In this document: piece by piece, positions 57,974 through 64,000 of the stretch
Position numbering within the stretch: position 1 is the first letter of the stretch
How the letters are laid out: every line of letters starts with the position of its first letter
Assembly: GCA_963693305.1 (NCBI GenBank)
Contig: OY855913.1
Location: 10,301,701 to 10,365,700 of the forward strand
Direction: 5' to 3'
Length of the DNA: 64,000 nucleotides
From: Meandrina meandrites
Lineage: Eukaryota > Cnidaria > Anthozoa > Scleractinia > Meandrinidae
The notes under the pieces: generated by a model
What the model was told of the DNA's origin: nothing
Database searches by the model: none
The model's input: only the letters and a program-made list of their open reading frames with translations
Program-made: the position numbers and the translations under genes

Positions 57974-59028
57974 CTATTGATTGTTGGTTGGGACAGTAGA
58001 ACTCTCTTCACCGTCCACATCCAGCGAATCGCAACTACCACCATCTCTGTTTAGCTCAGACCCTTTTTCGTCGCTCATCCTTCCCTCGGCTTTGTTCTCG
58101 TCTTCCATTCCTTTCTGAATTGCTTTTCTCGCAGCATCCTTACAGGACTCCCAGAATGTCTTCAGAGCACCATTCTTGTCGGAACAGAAGTCCTCCAGTT
58201 CACCCCTCAGTGTGTTAGCCGCTTCACTGTCACCAGTGGCTGCGGACCGCCATCGTTTGGTCAACATGTAATTATGCATCCAGTAAAAGCCCCAGGGCAC
58301 GCCAATCGTGAACGCGTCTTCCTCTTCGTCCAAGTTTGAGATTCGCACAAAGGCGACACCGCTCGTGTGCACGTAGTCGTTCGCACGACACTGCACGGGC
58401 GTCACTTGCACCATCGGCGAGCTCACGTGCATCGAGCCATACGGCGAATCCCGGACGAAACCAAACCTTAACAAAAATAAACCAAAGAACAAGGGTGAAC
58501 ATTCTTTGGTAAGTTGCCCTCATTCTTATTGCCCTTTAAGAAATAAAGTTCCTCCCGGTATATCTTCTTGACGGATATAGGCAAAAAAGGTAAAAAGGTA
58601 AAGGTAAAGCAACTTTATTTATACACGGTTTGTGTTTAAAGCTAGAAGCTTGTGGGGCCGTGTATATGAAACAAATATTAAATAAACATAACATGATTAA
58701 AAATCCCAACTGGCAGGAGGCAGACCAGTTGGCTATTTACAAGCATGACCGAGGATTTGAACTCGGGACAACCGAGAACAAATTCAGATAGTGGTCAGAA
58801 CGGGACTTGAACCCGGGACCTCCGGATTTCAAGTCCGGCGCTCTAACCACTTGGCCATGCTGCCTCCAGGCGTGAATCACAAGTGAGATTTAGTTGAAAG
58901 TAGCGGAAGGCGGGAGGTGCTTCTAGACTTACTTCAAGTCGAAAGGGCTTTTAGAAAGTTTAAGGTGCTTCCTAGAGAGCCAGTCAAATATTCCGAGGTC
59001 GAACACTGTCACCGTTGTGCTCTGTGTC
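57974..59028 (-). CDS. 3' part of unrecognised gene (two exons)
   Basis: Exon A is 59028-58933 (or starts at 59021) and exon B 58466-57974. Exon A ends AA and exon B starts G, making lysine, so phase 2 matches; donor GTAAGT, acceptor TTTGTTAAG. The joined protein reads TVTVFDLGIFDWLSRKHLKL then FGFVRDSPYGSMHVSSPMVQ, AFVRISNLDEEEDAFTIGVP and WGFYWMHNYMLTKRW, and ends with a charged helix and an acidic Ser-rich tail (STVPTNNQ stop). It looks like a folded beta-rich domain followed by a flexible tail, but I do not recognise it. The 5' exons are missing: CAG repeats lie directly upstream. The candidate exon at 62463-62631 may belong to it, although the phases do not join directly. Confidence 0.55.
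58588..58867 (-). mobile_element. tRNA-headed SINE of a second family
   Basis: On the minus strand: GGAGGCAGCATGGCCAAGTG, A box TGGCCAAGTGGTTAG, an anticodon-like arm CCGGACTTGAAATCCGG, B box GGGTTCAAGTCCC, then a body with GAGTTCAAATCCTCGG and CCAACTGGTCTGCC, and a tail of TTTACC repeats. The head resembles a Ser-type tRNA (TGA) but the acceptor ends do not pair, so it is a SINE and not a tRNA gene. It lies in the intron between exons A and B of the unrecognised gene. Confidence 0.82.
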
Positions 59029-59097
59029 CTTGAAAGTTAATGCGATCCAGCCAGCAGCAAAATATAGGTTTCTAACTAAACGCTGTGGATGGACCAC

Positions 59098-59295
59098 CAA
59101 TGGCAGCAGCCGTAGCAATAGCAGCAGCAGCAGAAGCAGCCGTAGCAATAGCAGCAGCAGCCTTTGCAATAGCAGCATGCAGCAGCCGTTGCAATAGCAG
59201 CAGCAGCAGCCGTAGAAATAGCAGAGCGGCAGCCGTAGCAATAGCAGCAGCAGCAGCAGCAGCAGCAGCCGTAGCAACAGCAGCAGCAGTAGTAG
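59098..59295. repeat. (CAG)n-type trinucleotide repeat
   Basis: About 200 bp of AGC/CAG units interrupted by a regular GCCGTAGCAATAGCAGC motif. Long Ala, Ser or Leu frames in all directions are artefacts of the repeat. It is just upstream of exon A of the minus-strand gene. Confidence 0.95.
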
Positions 59296-59299
59296 TACA

Positions 59300-60370
59300 T
59301 TTTACAGCACCTTTCACACCAGAAGTATTCACCTACCTTTAACTAAGCTTACCACCATTAATGATCAGTACTGGAAACACATAATGGCAATATTATAGTT
59401 TGGCAAGCATGCAGAGCGTTTTCATATGACGTCACGGCAGCCATATTGGTGTTCCAAAACAAAGAAACAGCCACCGGGAATTAAACTCTATTTTTATGCA
59501 AAAATGGTCTTTTGTTTTAGTAAACCAATATGGCCGCTGGTCACGTGAGTGAAAACGCTCTATAGCACTCTACTAACAAGGCTAACGCAAGGTAACCAAG
59601 GAAACTACAGACACCTGTTACAAAAGAGAAAAGCGTTTTGAGATGGCTTTTACATTTAATTCAAAATAGGGCCTTGCACAAAAGTTTTGCTTACGTGCAT
59701 TTACACCAGAACTCGTTTTGAAACAGAAGAAAGCAACTCGACAATGAGCTAATCTTACAAAAGGATCTGCAAACGAAACAATTACCTTTGAAGAATAGCT
59801 TCTAAGAATAAAAACATTCTTGGCCTTCTTGTAGAAGAATCAAAATCTAACAAAACAATGGTAAAAATAAAATAGATTAGTGGGTACGATTGCTATTTTT
59901 TTATGTATTAACGTGTTAAGATCAGTCTCAACAGAAGCTTAAATTGCGGAGGATGAATACTATAACACACGATAACCTAGTTGATTGTTTCTAACATCGA
60001 TCACATCGAAGTTGCCTGCCTTGTCTCTTTCTCTTACTTTTGTTTGGGGTCGGTGACGGCTAGCGAGGAATTAACGACCAAAAAAACCCATAAAATCGCA
60101 AAATACCTCCCAAAAGAAAAAAGATAAGTGAACTTTATTTATCTGGCTTACAGTAGATCACAATTTGGGATTAAAAGATGCAAAATCCAGTATTTTATGG
60201 AGCATTTCTTGCGATCAGTTGGATCAAGCCGAGGTCAGTCGTTACAAATTACAGTGAATGTATGAGATCAAATAGCGCGTACCGTGACGCTTACGTCACA
60301 CAGTCTCAAACACAGAGCCTTGTCTGCCTGTGCATCGATGTGAGCACTTTCCTGGTGCTCAGAGTTGCAA
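59300..60370. other. Region with no gene seen
   Basis: About 1 kb. No domain-bearing frame. A short block with GTTTTCATATGACGTCACGG and its loose inverse near CACGTGAGTGAAAACGCTCT (59415-59565) may be a small MITE. Confidence 0.4.
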
Positions 60371-60782
60371 CGACTCCTAAAGGGAGCCTCCACTCTTACG
60401 ACAAGTTGACGTTGAATTGTTTGAAATAATGCCAAAATTCTAAATTTTACAGGTCAAGGGAGAAATAAAATTTTTTAGTAGCAGTAAATGGAAAAGTTTA
60501 TGGCTTTAAATTTCCCGCGCGCCGCTATTTTGGATTTTATGACGTGTTATGGTTGCCGCTATTGTTTGGAAGCAGAGGATCTTTTGTGTGAAACAATTGG
60601 GGCAACCATTACACTTCATAAATTCCAAAATGGCGGCGCGGGGGAAATTTAAAAGCCATAAACTGTTCCATTTTTTTTTACTATTAAATGTTATTTCTCC
60701 CTTGACCTGTAACATTTGGAAATAAGGCATTATTTCAAACAATTCAACGTCAACTCGTCGTAAAAGCGGAGGTTCCCTTTAA
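60371..60782. mobile_element. MITE abutting the TTAA foldback element
   Basis: The left end CTAAAGGGAGCCTCC with GACGTTGAATTGTTTGAAAT pairs with the right end ATTTCAAACAATTCAACGTC ... GGAGGTTCCCTTTAA. Inner arms include CCATAAAC and AAATTTCCCGCGCGCCGC. The right TTAA (60779-60782) is also the left TTAA of the next element; the left duplication appears decayed to CTAA. Confidence 0.8.
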
Positions 60783-62391
60783 GGTGTCTCTCTACAGTTT
60801 TTTCTGGACCATACCAACCATTTTCATTTGGCCGTTTAGCAAACTTCCCGGACTCGGATCGATGTGAAATTTACACCAAATATTGGAATTGGATTGAAGT
60901 TTGATATGATATATTTTTTAGGAAAATCGATATTTCCATGGCAATGACAAGCAGAAAAACAAGATATCAGTTAAACTTGAATTCTACGCGAAAAAAATTT
61001 GACGTAAAAAAATTAACACTAGTATCTGAAACTATGGTGTACTGCACATCAAATATGCAAGAATAAAAAAATTCTGTATGTTTGATTTCGAATAAATCGA
61101 AAATATATTTCAAACCATGCTTTTTGCATTATAATGATAAACTGACCGAGATGCAGAAACTGCTTTGATGAAATTACTTAGAAATAACACCAAAATGTGT
61201 ATTTAACTTATCTTTCGTCGCCGTGAAAGTTTTGTTGATTTTCGTTATCGCGATCCCGAGAACTGGATTTTTTCATACGGTCACTACCAATGTAATTTTT
61301 GGTAAATTTTCTACTTTTAGCGCTTTTTCAAAAATCTCCAAAACGGCTCCAACGATTTTTTTAAAACTTTCGCAACACATGCTTGATAATGCAAAGAATT
61401 CAATTCCAAAGTTTTATTAATGTTGATTTACTGGAACACGTCCAAATTTATCCTTAAAGAAGGCGTTCGAACCGACAAAAAAGTCGCGTTACAAATTCAG
61501 CGTTCGAAATTTATGCTAAAATATTCAAATCAATGTTTTTTTACATTCCATCGAGTGAGCAAAAGAGTGAGGGAAAAACACAATATTGAAAACAATAGCA
61601 ACGAACTGTATTTATCAAGATGGAATGTAAAAAACATTGATTTGAATATTTTAGCATAAATTGCGAACGCTGAATTTGTATCGCAACTTTTTCGTCGGTT
61701 CGAACGCCTTCTTTAAGGATAACTTTGGACGTGTTCCAATAAATCAACGTTAATAAAACTTTGGAATTAAATTCTTTGCATTATCAAGCATGTGTTGTGA
61801 AAGTTTTAAAAAAATCGTTGGAGCCGTTTTGGAGATTTTCGAAAAAGCGCTAAAAGTAGAAAATTTACCAAGAATTACATTGGTAGTAACCGTATGAAAA
61901 AATCCAATTCTCGGGATCGCGATAACGAAAATCAACACAACTTTCACGGCGACGAAAGATAAGTTACATACACATTTTGGTGTTATTTCGAAATAATTTC
62001 ATCAAAGCAGTGTCTTCAAATCGGTCCGTTTATCATTATAATGCAAAAAGCATGGTTTGAAATATATTTTCGATTTATTCGAAATCAAACATACAGATTT
62101 TTTTTATTCTTGTGTAATTGATGTGCAGTACACCACAGTTTCAGATACTGGTGTTAGTTTTTCTACGTCAAATCTTATTCGCGTAGAATTCAAGTTTAAC
62201 TGATATCCAGTTTTTCTGTTTATCGTTACCATGGAAATATCGATTTTCCTTAGAAATATATTATATCAAACTTCAATCCAATTCCAATATCTGGTGTAAA
62301 TTTCACATCGATCCGAGTCCGGGAAGTTTGCTAAACGGCCAAATGAAAATGTTTGGTATGGTCCAGAAAAAACTGTAGAGAGACACCTTAA
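60779..62391. mobile_element. 1.6-kb TTAA-flanked foldback element
   Basis: TTAA at 60779-60782 and 62388-62391 flank ends GGTGTCTCTCTACAG and CTGTAGAGAGACACC. Arms of about 750 bp are almost identical in inverse (about 60783-61545 and 61640-62387). The centre, near 61590, is about 90 bp. The same 65-codon frame occurs once in each arm (61223-61420 plus; 61947-61750 minus), as expected of a foldback. No transposase domain seen. Confidence 0.93.
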
Positions 62392-62462
62392 ACAAGAGGC
62401 CCATGTGTTGTGTTGCTTTCTAGAACTTAGCTGAGTTTTCTGTTCTTTGTTCTTAGTCGTAC

Positions 62463-62631
62463 CTTTAAACAAGCTGCCTGCGTCTGCAGTACAGTTGGAC
62501 AAGTTCAGTGGAATGAAGACCGGCAAACGGAAAGGGTCTACATTTCTACCATCAGGATCCGGGAATGGACTCACTGGAACGGGGACTATGTGAAATCCAC
62601 AAGACGGCGCTTTCCGAGACCACGAATGAAC
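62463..62631 (-). CDS. Candidate internal exon, unrecognised
   Basis: Between acceptor ATATCCCCAG and donor GTACGA, 169 bp stay open: VHSWSRKAPSCGFHIVPVPV, then SPFPDPDGRNVDPFRLPVFI, then PLNLSNCTADAGSLFKG. The composition is protein-like. It starts in phase 0 and ends in phase 1. It may be a 5' exon of the gene at 57974-59028, but another exon would be needed to bring the phases together. Confidence 0.4.
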
Positions 62632-64000
62632 CTGGGGATATCAAACGTAAAGTTAATGACGGCAGTTTGATTAACTATTCAAGGGCTCTCTTTTACAAGT
62701 TTATTTCAGTCTCATATTTACGGAGGTTTTATGGTTTGCGTGAAATTAAACCAAAGGAACAAAACCTGACAAATCACATTAAACATTAAGGACGTAATAA
62801 ACCAATCAGAACTGTTAAAACATTGAACCAGCGTCAAACGCGGGAAAACACGTGCAAATCAAATGACGATTGGTTAATGTTGTGTTTCTGATTAGTTTTG
62901 GAGTGAGAACTTTTCACGATGGTTTTGAATCAGTAACCGTAAAAGCTCTATTAAGGGACGGTCCATTATTTGTTGCTGGAGGGGGCGGGGAGGGAAAATC
63001 CTGAAAAAAATTGTTTGCAATAGCAAAAAAGCCTAGATAAATTGTTTGCAGACAAGAAAAAAACTGTCTGCAGGAAGATGCTAGCTACCGGAAAAAACTG
63101 CTGGAACAGACGACGACGCGGAAAAAATTGTTTGCCTTGGCAAAATTTTCATTCCCCCCCCCCCCCCCCCCCCCCACTTAAAAAAATAATAGTCCGTCCC
63201 TACTTCCCCCTCTCTGACACACTCCCCACACCTGGAAATTCATTTTGTTTAAATAAGCACACCTCCCCCCTCCCCTTAACGGGAGAACAGGGCCATTTAT
63301 AAACAAATCAAAGGGCCCTATTAGGCCACGACTGTTTTTTTTAAGCGATGACGTCATCGTTTAATGTGTTCGTACGAGTTCTTGTCGCTTTTATTTACCA
63401 AGTGACGAATTAAATCGTCGAAGTCGAACGTGCATCACTTGTAAGGATCTATACGGATTTACGTTGTTTTTCATTTTGTTTTGCATTGCTTGTAAAAGAA
63501 GCAAGCTCCGAGCAGACAAATTCATTCAAGTTTACGTGTTTTCGTGCTAGCGTGTGTACACTCTTTTCCCTGTACAGCGTGTACGATTGACGTTCAATTT
63601 CCGGAATGTGTTTTGATAGTGCCATGAGCATGATAAGTTTGATCATGCATTCTTTGATTGCTGTGAAGATTAACGTCGCATAAAATTTATTTTGAAACCG
63701 GCTGCGTTGACCTTTGTCGCGTGAGACTGATAATCTTCTGTCAGCTAGCGATTACAAAAACTTCGCTTTCAATTTCGCTTTCACCGTTTTTCTATAGAGT
63801 AGAAACAACATACACCTGATTTAAGGTAGAATAAAAATAGAATATGTTTGCAATCGATTTTCAAATTATCATCACATACCCATCAAAACAAAACCATCAG
63901 CGCCTAAAGTAAAATGGTCTGTCATCGGTCTTAACAAACCCCAACGTCAAACCACAGGGAGCCCGGACAAACTGTTTGTTTGCACATTAGCATTTTTGTG
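62632..64000. other. Right flank with no gene seen
   Basis: Contains a C-run (63156-63176) inside a block with TTGTTTGC repeats, and a second copy of the CRE palindrome near 63343 (AAGCGATGACGTCATCGTTT). No domain-bearing frame. Confidence 0.45.

Noticed and set aside
58790..58867. tRNA-Ser(TGA)-like gene on minus strand
   Set aside because: The A box, anticodon-like arm and B box are present, but acceptor ends do not pair and SINE body follows at once.
59072..59342. Poly-Ala, poly-Leu and poly-Ser open frames
   Set aside because: Artefacts of the CAG/AGC repeat in every frame.
61223..61947. Pair of identical 65-codon frames
   Set aside because: Same sequence in the two arms of the foldback element; no domain, so not counted as genes.

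Overview
This window is eukaryotic nuclear DNA from a cnidarian, most likely a stony coral or close anthozoan relative. The grounds are AT-rich sequence, many short GT-AG exons in long introns, a tachylectin-2 lectin, tRNA-headed SINEs and a dense load of small inverted-repeat elements. The species cannot be named from the sequence. Exon models were assembled by eye from splice sites, phase and protein similarity. In the three large models (6-17 kb, DPH1, GLOD4) every junction is GT-AG and keeps phase.

Layout. At 1.3-3.9 kb a single-exon kinase-like gene (-) and a two-exon C2H2 zinc-finger gene (+) diverge from a ~390 bp gap. At 4.1-6.05 kb lie two arrays of a 93-bp minisatellite. At 6.1-16.8 kb a 14-exon minus-strand gene (~1482 aa) joins a coiled-coil N-terminus, an RNase-H-like transposase core with zinc cysteines and RAG1-like acidic motifs, and a C-terminal Ulp1/C48 cysteine protease. 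At 19.7-20.5 kb a five-bladed tachylectin-2 gene (+) carries a 1-bp frameshift and has a TTAA-flanked element inserted at its stop codon. 21-26.5 kb is non-coding and repeat-rich. DPH1 (12 exons, -) covers 26.6-38.8 kb, its introns packed with SINEs, a minisatellite, a CAAT microsatellite, a 1.8-kb foldback element and several MITEs. GLOD4 (7 exons, -) covers 40.9-46.6 kb. A possible two-exon small gene lies at 48.6-49.1 kb. A four-exon gene for an acidic, disordered ~592-aa protein with an internally duplicated module lies at 49.6-54.3 kb (-). Palindromic elements fill 53.4-57.2 kb. The 3' end of another unrecognised gene lies at 58.0-59.0 kb (-), followed by CAG repeats, two abutting TTAA elements (60.37-62.39 kb) and one more candidate exon at 62.5 kb.

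The genes form no operon or pathway. DPH1 (diphthamide synthesis on eEF2) and GLOD4 (glyoxalase-like) are ordinary housekeeping genes. Two things stand out. One is the transposase-core plus Ulp1-protease fusion, intact over 14 exons. The other is the number of inverted-repeat elements with TTAA target duplications (piggyBac- or Kolobok-type), one of which rewrote the end of the lectin reading frame.
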